Shown piece by piece: positions 10,159 to 24,288 of a stretch of 64,000 bases of DNA. The notes under the pieces are model-generated. The model worked only from the letters and a program-made list of their open reading frames with translations, searched no databases and was not told where the DNA came from. Source of the stretch: Scortum barcoo (lineage: Eukaryota > Chordata > Actinopteri > Centrarchiformes > Terapontidae); NCBI GenBank assembly GCA_023238725.1, contig CM041547.1, positions 18,609,144 to 18,673,143 of the forward strand, in the 5' to 3' direction. Numbering within the stretch: the stretch's first letter is position 1; every line of letters starts with the position of its first letter. The position numbers and the translations under genes are program-made.

Positions 10159-10639
10159 CATGGAAAGTTGCCACTGACACCTAGGTGGTCGTCATTCTGC
10201 AAAACCTGCAGGCTTTCATCAGTGGGCTATAGGTTCAATCACTGTTGTGTAGAATCATTCAGTGACAGCCAATGACTCAACAGACATTTATTTAAATGGA
10301 AATCTCCTACAATCTACCTTTAAGTAAAATTTCAAATGTAATGAGAATTGTATGCTGTCCCATCTACTTAAACAGCATAGATAATAGTATACATGTAAAA
10401 CATATACTACCCAGATATTATAAAACAAATGATGTAATTAGGTAAATAAATAAACAAATAAATCAAAGTGATCGAAAGATTATCCATTTCGGGGATTCGA
10501 CTCAAAATGACTGAATCATCCGAGGCGATGAACCACCCAGCCTGAGCGCCACAACAAAGATGGCTGACCGCCTCTGACGTGTGTCACTCGGTTGTCCCGC
10601 AAACTGCCTGAAGGTCCTGACGAAATAAACAAATTGGGG
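10159..10639. other. Intergenic DNA upstream of ube2i
   Basis: AT-rich sequence without supported coding, passing into a GC-richer promoter region from about 10500. Confidence 0.4.
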
Positions 10640-10910
10640 TCCTTCTTTTGCTACAAGCTAGCTGTCGGAACGGTACCGCGAGTCACATTGTTTCACACAA
10701 CTGTAGTAAATCACCAGAAAACAGCACCAATACAAGTCGGTTAGCGTGTGTTGGGGATGTTTATGAAGGTGAAGTTTGATTGTGTTTGCTTGTTTTCGCC
10801 CTAACTGGCCCGGTTGTTGTTGTTTTGACCGTCGAAGGGTGTGTTTGTCTCGGCCGCAGTCAACAGCGCAAACCCGCGTCACTCTGATACTTAGCCAAAC
10901 AAATTAACAG
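10640..10910 (+). promoter_or_regulatory. ube2i: ube2i promoter and non-coding exon 1
   Basis: This is a CpG-containing stretch (CGGAACGGTACCGCG, several CG dinucleotides) that lacks a TATA box, as expected of a housekeeping promoter. A good splice donor (AACAG|GTATGT) occurs at 10911. The next acceptor (CCGCAG at about 11180-11185) leads into the exon carrying the start codon. The transcription start is not determinable. Confidence 0.55.
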
Positions 10911-11205
10911 GTATGTCCATTTAAGAGGGTCACATGTATTGTTTGTTAAGCGGTGTGAATATTTTTATTTATTTTTCAATGTTTTTAAGAGGATTGCAGT
11001 GACTCCGTTTATTTTGTAATTTCTTCCGGTGGCACAATCAAACAACAGAAATTAACGTTGGTGATGTCTCTTAAATGATAAATATCTACTGTAAATATGA
11101 GAAGAAACTATTTGAAGTTGAATTAAATAATTAATCTTTTTTTTTCTTTTTCTTTCTTTTCTTGGTGGGGGGTGTTTTTCCGCAGGGAGGCGTTGATGAG
11201 CAGCA

Positions 11206-13959
<2,754 letters not shown>

Positions 13960-15375
13960 AGAGGAGAACTGGCCTCGACCCCGCCTGAGCAGCCTGAACT
14001 GACGGAGGTTACAAACGGGAGGCAGGCAGCACCTGAAGGACCACTCCAATAAGAATCCAGTTTTGAGTATTATTATACTATTACACAGGTCACACTTGAG
14101 CCTGTTTTTTTTCTTTTCTTTTTTTTCCCCTGCCTCTTGCCTTTATTTTTTTTTTTTTAAACAACGAAAAGTTCAATAAGATAATTATTTTACCTGTCTT
14201 CAAGAAGTATGTATGCATTTTTAATGCATAGCTGATGATCCTAGAACTCTGCTGTCAACACAACCTTTGCTATTTGTAACTCTTGTATAATCCATATCTT
14301 CAGTCTGCCATGAGTGCTGCGGAGCTCGCTCATGCCTCCATTAATACCGTAAGACATGCTAATGTATCGACAGAGCTGTAGAAATAAGATTTCATGTCCA
14401 AACCGCTCTCTGTGTAACGTTCAGTCGGGCTGTGGCAGGAGGAGGCGATCTCGCCTAATCTTAAACTTCCAGTTTTTATCAAAACCATTCATCCCCACTA
14501 GTATTGTAGGTAGTGTTTCGTGATTATGGGCATGAACCGGGACAAAGCACACAGGAAGTACGACCTCCCACCGTGCTCTTGATCCCTTGTTTCATTCCTG
14601 TCGCACATCCGTTGCATCTGAGTTTCCAGAAAAGAGTCAAAAAGAAAACCCACCAACACATGAAAATACAGGTTAAAAGACAATCCTGGCACTTGCACAT
14701 TGGTTGTGAGCTAAACGGGGACAGTTCTGTTTGTTTGCTCTGTCCGCCTCAGAGAAGAAGAAGAGGAGTTCAGTTTGACGAGTTTCAATCTTTCTTTATC
14801 GCAGCAGAGCTAAAATAACCACAGTGTAAAGATTCTTTCTGTGAATCCAGCCGAAGCGATTTGCCAGCGACGGCGATGAGCTTCACGCACACTCCACACC
14901 AGCACATCATCCGCTTCCCAGGATGCCACAGCGTGAGATAGAGGAGACGTCTCATAGTGAAAGTGACAAAAACCGCCGCTGTGCGTCCGTTTCGGCTCTT
15001 GATTGGTCAGAAATAGCAAACCACGCCTTTTGTTCATCATTTAATCCCCACAATGCTTAAAAAAAAAAAAAACGACATCAGAAAGCTGTTAAATCCTCAA
15101 GTCCACCCGGCGAGCAGAAGCTGAAGGATCCTCATTGGAATGGCCTCTCAACCAGCAAGGAAGAACGACGAAAGTGCACTTGAGAGTGAAGCGAAGGTCT
15201 GAGATTGTTTTGCCTCTGAATATATGAGTGCATGTACATAATATAAATAATGAAAAATTGTGGAAGTTATGTTTTATATTGTTTTAGCCAGTTGACATTT
15301 GTGTGTGGTATTATAACAAAGAACACAATAAATGACATACAATTGTGAAATAAAGTTGAATAAAAGAACAAAAAA
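13960..15375 (+). other. ube2i: ube2i 3' UTR
   Basis: There is no coding. Long T runs lie at 14105-14160 and an A run at about 15058-15072. Candidate poly(A) signals AATAAA occur at 15327-15332 and 15349-15354, giving a 3' UTR of about 1.4 kb. The 14513-14818 ORF is not supported. Confidence 0.55.
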
Positions 15376-16883
15376 TCCCCCAGAATTCTCTGTAGATTTC
15401 TTTTCTGCATAACTAGAGTCAAGTAGAGGAGAGCTGGTGGGAGCTCGGCGCAAAATTTTGAGTTATATGTTAACGTTAGCGTTTCAGCTGCTGCAATGAA
15501 TGATGTAAGAAATACGTTGAAATCAAACGTTCTCTCTGTAATTTTAAATGTGTTTGAGCATCTCTGCCATTGTCAGGTCATCGGTAATACATGTTACATA
15601 AAAGACATGCGCAATTTTTTTTTTTGGTCATTTCTCATAGGTGGTCTTCATTTTTACACCTGTAAATGAGAATTATTGTTAGCGGTGATCATGTGACAGA
15701 AAAAATTAGCCATACAGAAACAGGCCCACATTTTTCACCAAGTGGTTTCTCTTTGTAGTATTTGGTATTAGAGGTGGTTATACCTTACTGAAGAGAGTGT
15801 GTACAGAGCTTTTTTTTCAGAACTGCTGCCTGCTGGGCCCAAAAACAACACCAAGAGAGTGAACCAGAAACCTTTTCAGATCATCTGTAGCTTTCTCACA
15901 CAGTGCTTCCCCTTTCACAGTGTCACGTTGTTATCACATTGTCATCTCAAACATAATTAGTCCAAAATATCAGTTTTATTATCTTTGATTATTCTAATGT
16001 TTATTGTACTTCCCTTTCACTTGTACGATTATCTATTTTTATTCCATATAGATTTTTACTTATTGTGTGACCATCTATAGACCAGCTGACCTCACATATC
16101 TGCTGATATTTGTATGACACCTGTTTGTGGTGTGCCTCTGTATGTGTATCCTCACACTCATTTTATACTTACTATCACTCTGTAGTAACTTTAATATCTT
16201 CAGTATACATTTATAAGTTTGCAGACTTAATTCGCATACGTGTATTTGGATGTAGGGGCCGGAGAGTCATACAGATGACAGTGACCTAATACAATGTAAA
16301 GGCCAAGCGATGCATATTTAGTACTTTGAGATGAGTGCAGAACTTCCTCGTTCTAAAAATACACAGGCACGTCTCTGATCTATAAAAGGTGCTTGGATTT
16401 TCTTGTGTGTTTTAGAGAATATGAAATGTCCGTGTGTGTGCTGTACTCTGACCGTGCGTGCATATTAACCAGGCTGATTCTGAATCAGCTTGTGGCCTGC
16501 TTGCTTTCTCCATCCTCAGTCCAAGGCCAAAGAAACCCCCCCCCCTTTCATTTTTCCTGTGATGCGAGTGTGTGCACATATAAACCCCCATTTCACTTTT
16601 CACTGGTAGGATATCCAAGCAAGGCTTGAATGTTTGACTTTAAAGAGAGTTCAGCCTGCACCTCATCTGACAAACCATTCTCCCAAATGTCTCCTTGATT
16701 TTTTAACAAATAACATCATAATAACTGCAAAATAAATGGATGTGTGCTTGTATTGTCACAGTTTTTTTTTCTTGTCCAGAGGCGAAACCTGATGTAATGC
16801 TCTCGGGTGTCTCTTGCACCACGTTCTTAAGAAATATAACACCTTTTGTTTTGACTTGCCTCTCCTGCGGTTTATTGTCTCAG
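15376..16883. other. Intergenic DNA
   Basis: AT-rich, with a T run near 15617 and a poly-C run at about 16538-16545. No exon or known repeat was recognised, although a 5' exon of the next gene may be hidden here. Confidence 0.35.
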
Positions 16884-18768
16884 TGTGACCACACTGGGGC
16901 CAAAAAAGACACGAACCCGGCAAAAATGCAGGTGAGAAATGTACATTTATTTTCCTCTTCTTGTGCTGTTGCGTGTTAACAATGTGTTGTTGTCATCGCT
17001 GATGCCTTCCTCTGAACATGCTGTGCTCTAGGTGAGGACGGTAGAAAGCCCCCGGGTGCTGCCCCTGACGCCGCCTCACTATGTTGATCCCGGATCAGCC
17101 TTTTCGGATCCACACAGCTACCACAGCTTGAGCTACTGCCTTCGCACCAACGTATTTCCAGGTCCGTGCATGCTGCCTTTATTCGCACTCCCAGTTTCCT
17201 GTGGCTGTGGGGAGGTGAATGAAACACTTTATTTTATGGCCTGTATTTGTTGCAAGACCAATGTGCAGGAAAAAATAAAAATAAAAAACACCAGTTCAGG
17301 ATCAGACTGTGCAGATACACACTTGTTTCAGTGCAGGAACAAACGTGTGTTAAGGTGAATGATCCCCAGTTAATTGGTTCACAGTGAGTCTTGCTTCGTA
17401 CGGTATTCCAGTGTCGAGGCGACTGACTGCTTCACAGGCGTTAGGATTTATTTTTAGTATGTTTTCATCCCATAAAAGGCCTCCGTCACTACACGCATTA
17501 CTGTGGGTGCACAGGTCTGTCTCAGCTAGGAAGAACTGTCAGTTATCGATGAGGACACTACAGTTGATGTGTTATTAGGGGAGGCTGACATTAACATTAT
17601 TTTACAGGGAGTGGCCACATAGACACTGATAGTAAATCAAGGGAGCGGCTGAAACACAGTCTGTCTTGTCCTGCTCAGTAATTCAGCCGCATGTGTTGCC
17701 ACGTGCACGTTACACGCTGACCTGCGTGACACGCCAACTTACTCTCACTCGCTCTGTTTGCTTGTGTGCCAGGTGTGGTGAGGTGTTTGGTATTCAAATG
17801 AGGAAAATGTGACATCTGAAAGACGAAACAACACAATTCCTCTCAATATTAAGATGAATCAGCACTAAGACGCACACCTGTTCCCAGTTTAATGCACTCA
17901 GTGCTTTTGCTGTAAGCACTTATTTGGTATGACCAGTAGCTCATGGTGGGTAATGTTAGCAAGCTTTAAATAGACGCCGTATAACTCACGTTACTGAGTC
18001 AGCTACTTTATGACTCTCTACCTGTGCTGCTATGAGTTAGCATTTACCGTTATTCCGTCTCACTTTCTTTAGTACTGGATGAAAAAAAAAAAAACACATG
18101 CTCGTCTCTTTTCAAATCATTTATTTGTTTTGTGGTTTGATGCATATACAGTAGTACATTATGTCAGGAGCATTCAGCCGTCCACGATGTTTGCCCGCAG
18201 GATCCTTAATGAACTGGAGAACTCACTTTCTTCTTCTTCCACCATTTGGGATTTTCAGCCTGGGGAATGGCAATCCGTCTGCCAGTCAGTCCGTAAAAAC
18301 ACTCATGTCCTCCCCTGAGAATGAATTTCACCAACCTCTCAGTCTAGCACCGTCAGCATGTCACGAATAAATAAATCAGTTCTTAGTCTTATTAAAATTT
18401 ACTTCATTTTTCACACTATTTCATCTCCATCCGACTTTAATTTAACCACCTGTCCCTAGGTCCTCCTGTGACACGGACGTCCATCACGAGGGACTCCTTC
18501 ACCGGCCACCCGCTGACTGTCTGGCCCGCCGACCCCCATCTGTGGTACGGCCGCAAGACGGACGAAATGGGTGGGTGCTCTCTTTCCTCCTTTTCTCTGT
18601 CTCTGTCTGTCATTGCTCTTGTCTGTTTGCTCTCATGTATTTTCGATACATCTCACTGTTCGTAACGTCCCTCTCAGTGGTTGGTCTGCAGTCCAGTGGA
18701 CAGAGAGAAACATCTTGAAACAGAAGCTCAACAAGACACTGACGGAAATGGAAAAAAAAGGCCACTAA
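16884..18768 (+). CDS. Small unrecognised four-exon gene
   Basis: Four exons splice cleanly with matching phases: 16884-16931 (minimal start ATG at 16926), 17032-17161, 18460-18570 and 18692-18768. From that ATG the product is 107 aa; the first exon is open further upstream, so a longer N-terminus is possible. The protein is rich in Pro, His and Tyr. It starts MQVRTVESPRVLPLTPPHYV, has SFTGHPLTVWPADPHLWYGR in the middle, and ends with a charged amphipathic helix (KQKLNKTLTEMEKKGH). No signal peptide, membrane segment or enzyme motif is present. A poly(A) signal AATAAA lies at 18840-18845. I do not recognise the family. Short proteins of this composition include ciliary/sperm microtubule inner proteins, and in human a testis-expressed gene (TEX33/CIMIP4) lies near TST/MPST, but that is only positional speculation. 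Consistent phases over three introns make it likely to be a real gene. Confidence 0.6.
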
Positions 18769-18845
18769 AAAATGACATGACACGGCGCCACAACAAACAA
18801 ACACCCTTGTGAATCACACTTTTGGTTACCGATTGCTCAAATAAA

Positions 18846-21800
18846 GTGTGATTTGCAACCATACATGTTGTAGGCTTGGTGTTTGACAGTAAACAAGAGA
18901 AAGGTTAGAGATCAAATGCTTAATAGATTCTGGGTTAGATAAAAGGTATCTGTGATATCCCCTGGGTTTAGGCTTAACCAAACTATCATTTGAATGGTGT
19001 GGTGACAGTAACTGTGTATGTGCATTTATATAAATACACTTTAAAATGTGTCTAAAATCAATCTAATGTGATAAACTTCATTTATTGATTTACAGAGATG
19101 CTTTTGTTCCTCCTTCTACTTCCAGATTACATTAATTTAGGGCACATAAAACACAGAGAAGTCCCTACTCAAACTAAAACAGGAGTACCTAAACCGCTGA
19201 ATGCTCGCAGCAGCCGAAGGGGTTATTTTTCTCTTTGTGTGATGTGTAAAGGCAGCAGAATGGAGGTGGTTTCAACAGAAACCACTGAAACTTGCCTTTT
19301 GTCACTACCTGCTGCCTCTCCTAAGTCTCCTAACCGATACAATGAGTATCTGCAGAAGTAATCTAATCTGCTCTTTACAACTCAGGGAAAAGGAGGTTGA
19401 AGGGACTGTTTGAAGTTGAATAGTGTGATTCAACACCGCACAATTAACTGCCAGAAAGCCACATTGTCCTTCGCTACTTGTGAAGAAACATCATACTTAC
19501 CACTACATACTTCACACTTACTTACACAAGTAAATTTGCCTGTTACACTATATTTCCCACTTGCAGTGTGTGGCTGAAAAGGGTAGTCCTGCTCTCTACT
19601 TAGAATTTGAGAAGCACCAAATATATTGTTCATTTGGTATGTTTTAGTTTTATAATTTGGTATTATTTACATGTCTTTGCTACCTAGCTTTGTACACAGT
19701 TCACATTTTTTTTGGCCAGCATAAGGCTGGCTTATGACTATGTTGACACTTCCATCAGCAGCGGTGGAGGAAGTACTCACATCCTTTAAGTAAAAGTAGA
19801 AACACCATGGTTTAAAAACACTCAACTCACAATTGCAACTAAAAGTCCTGCGTTTAAAATATTACTTAGGTGAAAGTACATAACTATTATCAGCAATATG
19901 CACTTATACCAGGTTTATTTTTAACTAGTTATGAGACAGTCTCAGTACTGATGCCTCTGTATGATCTACATTGGCCAACAGCGAGAACATTGGTTATTTC
20001 TTCTCATTTCTAAGAATTTTCCTTCATGCTTGCTATCAGGTGATTCTGAGAAATCAGACAAATGGCGGCGGAGTTTGTTCTGGCTGAAATCGAGTTGCCT
20101 CAACCATCTCCGAGGTCCGTCTGCAGAGCTGTCGCCCACTCTCCGACCAGTGAAGTGCCCACATGTGAAGTGGAGGGAACATGTAACCTGACTTTAGGTG
20201 AAACACTACCACTTTTGTTCATAGCAACAGCCGAAATCAACACAAAATGAAAAGAGCTGCTTAAAGCATTTAAAAGTAAAAGCACTCATTATGCAAAATC
20301 GCTGCTTTCACAGTATTATATTATTATAGAATATTATATAACTATTTATTATCATTAACAAATAATTTTAAAAGCATTTTAAGATTGTTGTTCATCACTG
20401 TGGAGCCAATTTTAGATACTACTGGGTAGATTAGTTGTAAAGTACTGCATCATGTCATTATGTAAAAAGTCACTAATCACTGAGTGTCAAACAAATGTAG
20501 TGAAATAGCACTATAAAGTAGCAAAGAATGGGAAAAGTCAAACAAAGGACAAATATGTCAAAATTGTACTTAAGTTCAGTACTTGAGTAAATTTACATTT
20601 TTCCTCTAATAGGTGATTATCAAATATTAGCATGCTTAACTAAAACGGTGAGTGTGGTAAACATTGCAACGGTCAATTTGATAACTTTGTCGGTGTTGGC
20701 ATGGTCACATTAGTGTTAAACTCACAGCACCAGAGTAACCACAAGCACAGCTTCATAGGGAGGCTAGCATGGCTGCGGACTCCCAGCCTTGTTAACCTTG
20801 ATATCATGACTCTTCACAGAAGGGAAGTCGGCCCGTGAATCACCACATGCAACGATTTATGTTGCAGCTTAGTCAGCTCTGGACACTACTTACAGAAATT
20901 GTGGATTTTTTAGTGTTTGACACCTCCATTGGATGCATTGGATATACGGTGTTAAACAGCTCTGTGTTCCTCTGTCAAAAGAGTTACATCATGTTTTTTA
21001 TAGAGCTTTTGCAGTATGAGTGTGCCCTCCCTTCTCGCTGTTCTCACCTCCTCCCCACTGAGCACCCTCCTCTGTCTTTGTGGTCTGGTGATGGAGACTG
21101 TTTTCTCATTGCCTTCCGAGCACAAGCATCACTATGGTCTTCTTAGCAGCTCACCGCCTCAGACTCGGCGGACTTTGACCTTTCAGCAAGAGCTGCACGC
21201 TTCTTCTTCCTGTGCCTCCCCTGCACGCTTCAGTCCTCCCCTACCCCTTTCTCCCCTGCTAGGTGATGCTGACACCGAACTGCAGGAACGAGTGCAGCTT
21301 TGCGGGGGGGTGCATCAGATCGCCCTCTGGCCTACTGCAGGCCTGAACCCACTTAGGCACCCAAACCAGGCGTCTTCTGACTGCCGGGTTCAAACAGCGT
21401 GTTGCAACAGTTGCTGTTGTATGCGTGAATGCTTTGTGGTTTGCAGGGCTTTGTACAGCGGGGATGAGTGTTGCACAATGGCCTCTCGTTGAACTTTAAG
21501 GCTGAGATGAACAGTCGTAGATGCTGGAACATTTTCAAAACCTGCATTTATCTTGACTGTTTCTGTTTACTGCGCCAAACGTGCCGCGATCACAGTATGG
21601 CATGTGACAATCAAGGTTTGAGTGCAACTGGGTAAAAATGTACTTTTTGTTTTGCCCTTTTTTCTTCACCGTCCTTCCGAGACACGATCTATTCTTCATA
21701 TCTAGTTGAACTGACATTCATGTGCATGAATCATTTCTATAAATCAAGTTCTCAAAGTAGTATGCTCCTTTGATATAATGTCGATGATTGTCCCGCTGTC

Positions 21801-22900
21801 GAGACTGTATGGAAGTTAGTGGGGGGGGGCTTGACTGCCCTTGACTCGAAAAAACAACTAGATGTATTGTTTTTTACGTGAGGAAGGACAAGAAATAAAG
21901 TGATCATATCCTGTACAGCAGAGAAATTATGTACTACACACCAAGAGAGGCAGTACGATGAGCATAACACTTCTCCACTCTGATTTCAAGCTTAATATGA
22001 TGATGAAAAATAAGTATTAAAATTAAAATTAAAATTATTTCATGGCCCAAATCACACGCTGGGGGTGGAATTCTTGATAGCAAAAATGATGGTAAACATA
22101 ACAAATGCCATGTCTTATCTATGGAGCATTTTAGCTGCTCTTTATATTTCACTAGGGCAGGTTTTTTTCAATAGCTGAGTGATTTTTTTTGTTTGTTTGT
22201 TTGTTTGTTTTGTTTTTACAAAAACTCTCAAGGAGAGGGGTAAAGAAGAAGAAAATTTAAAGACCAAAGAAAAATCACACTGCCTTCTGTTTAGCAAAAG
22301 TAAACCATTTTTGGCCCCCACCTTCGCCCTACAGTGAGGCCGAAAAGACGGACCAACAAACAAACAGACAATCAGAGGAAATCTCTTGTGGCCTGTGGCT
22401 GCAGAAACAAAATCCTCAGTGACCTTTGAGTGAAGTGCATGCTGCTGCTTTAACTTTCAACCTCCTTTCCTCTTTCCCTCCATAGGGGCACTTTGAGTAG
22501 CATATGGTGCATGTGTCTGCAGTGGTTGCGGCTGTAACAGTGGTGGTTTCGTTGCGTCCTACAACTTTTATGTGCGTATTTGCATCTTAAATAAGCCCTG
22601 TGTCTCTAAATCTGGTAGCTTTAGCCTCTTTAATCCTCTGAATCTTCAGTTTAAGCTGAGTTTCATTGACACAAACCACTTCATAGGACAACGCGCCAGT
22701 TTCTCTTTATACAACCCACTTTACGTTGCGATTGAAACCGGATGTGGTGTGCTTTGTATTTCTTGTTTTCGATGCAATTATTATCTGAGAGGCTGTGATG
22801 GGGTCCAGGTAGCTGCTGCTGGCAAGCAGCAGGAGGAGGAGCTCGAGCAGACAACCCCCCTCCTCTCCCCCTTCACTCCCCTCCCCAGCCTAGCTCGCCC
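18846..22900. other. Intergenic DNA with repeats
   Basis: Apart from the DNA element at 19764-20600, no supported coding was found. An AAATT-type pentanucleotide run occurs near 22015-22035, a (GTTT)n run near 22190-22210, and a G10 run near 21823. ORFs at 20835-21492 and 22572-22919 lack conserved features. The latter overlaps GA/CT-rich DNA near the proposed il2rb first exon. Confidence 0.4.
19764..20600 (+). mobile_element. Non-autonomous hAT-like element, copy 1
   Basis: It begins CAGCGGTGGAGGAAGTACT and continues with the dense 'aagtaaaagta', 'aaagtcctgc', 'actcattatgca' words of a very common fish element. It ends in 'gtacttaagttcagtacttgagtaaattt'. An internal insertion or variant segment at about 19980-20270 contains the short ORF 20062-20250, which I do not consider a gene. 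Related copies are at 36240-36740 (opposite orientation) and 51886-52560. The superfamily call is from the CAG-type end and memory of the family. Confidence 0.6.
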
Positions 22901-23216
22901 TCTCTCACTATCACAGTGAGGCTTCCTGTAAGCCCCAGACACGGGCTGTGGTTGCAAGTGGAAAATGTCACTGGGCACTTAAAAGAAGAGAGAGGGGTGA
23001 GAATGAGGAGACAGAGGGATGAGTGACAGTAAGGTAGAGAGAGAGAGAGAGATTGCACAAGAGAGAGAGACAGTGTGATGTGCGAGTAGAAAGAAAGAGG
23101 GACAGAAAGAGGCAGAAGAAAAGGACACCATCTAAAGCCGTCAGTCCAGTGGAGGAGACAACAATGTGTTTCCTCTCAGGGACTCCCAGCTACCTTTACT
23201 GACCAAGACTCATGAG
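22900..23216 (+). promoter_or_regulatory. il2rb: Possible il2rb promoter and non-coding first exon
   Basis: A GA-rich stretch ((AG)n at about 23036-23052) is followed by a plausible donor CATGAG|GTACTG at 23217. The first coding exon at 24270 starts after an acceptor with 19 untranslated bases, so an upstream non-coding exon is required. This is the best candidate, but it is not proven. Confidence 0.35.
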
Positions 23217-24288
23217 GTACTGTATCACTTTTTTTTTTTTTAATTAATGCTGTTTAAGAATAAAGTGTCAATTCTAACAATGTGAGTGATAGATTCTTCT
23301 AATTTAATGTACAGCCGCATACATTTTAAATATTTTTTATAGTGTCTTTTCTTATCCGCTCTAATTGTTCCATTGCATCTAGATGGTGTTATGTAAATTT
23401 CCTGGTCTATAACTGTTGTTATTAGGAACAAGTGGTTTTGTTTCCCTTGTACATTATGATATAATATGCATATCAGCGGTGGTGACACATCTGCACTTTT
23501 CTCTATAGTCCTACACAGCTCAGCCTTTGATGGAAAAACCATCAACGCCCAGTGACGCAAACTGGTGACAGAATGTGTGACTTTATGGGAAAATCTTGAT
23601 CTCCACTCTGAAAATTAAAAACATAAAGTCAGCCACATTAAACTAAATAACAGGGGACACTTGCTAATTATCAGCACGGCCAATAGTAAGCTCTTACTGT
23701 AACACACAGTCAGTATGTTCTCTGTAGTGCCCCAACACAGGTGTCAGTGTTTGCAGTCAAGTTTCACTTACGACTGCTCGTTGCCGCCTTCTCAGGATGA
23801 GTATTTCTCTCTGTGTGGATCCAGTGTTGTTTTCTCACTCTCAGAACTACGCAGGGCTGTGCTGGTGATGATTGGCCGATGCAGTTTCAACGTCCAGGTT
23901 TCAGAAATGAGTTTTTCTCTGTTAAAAAAACAACAAAAAAACCCCAAAAACATTCTCATATAGAGGTAGAAACTTGTTTGGGTGACTGTTTCCAATTATA
24001 TGTACTATGTGGTCGTAACCATCACTTTTGCCTGGTGTTTTTTTAAGTTCCACTCCCACGTGTGAGCGACTTCTCTGCTGAATGTGTCCATGCGTTTGAT
24101 TTGATTTTTCTAAGTTACTGGAATTACTGGATTTTTCCTGAAGTTTGTCTTGCGTCTCAAGACAGTACACCGTGTCGCCAGCATTCAACCAAACACTACA
24201 AACACATATCAAAACAGGTGTAACATTTTTTTATTCAGATTCTCATTTTCTGATCCTCTCTGTTTACAGCCACATTGTGTTCATAGCC

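Noticed and set aside
20062..20250. 62-aa ORF (MAAEFVLAEIELP...) as a gene
   Set aside because: It lies inside a repetitive DNA element, has no splice support and no recognised domain.
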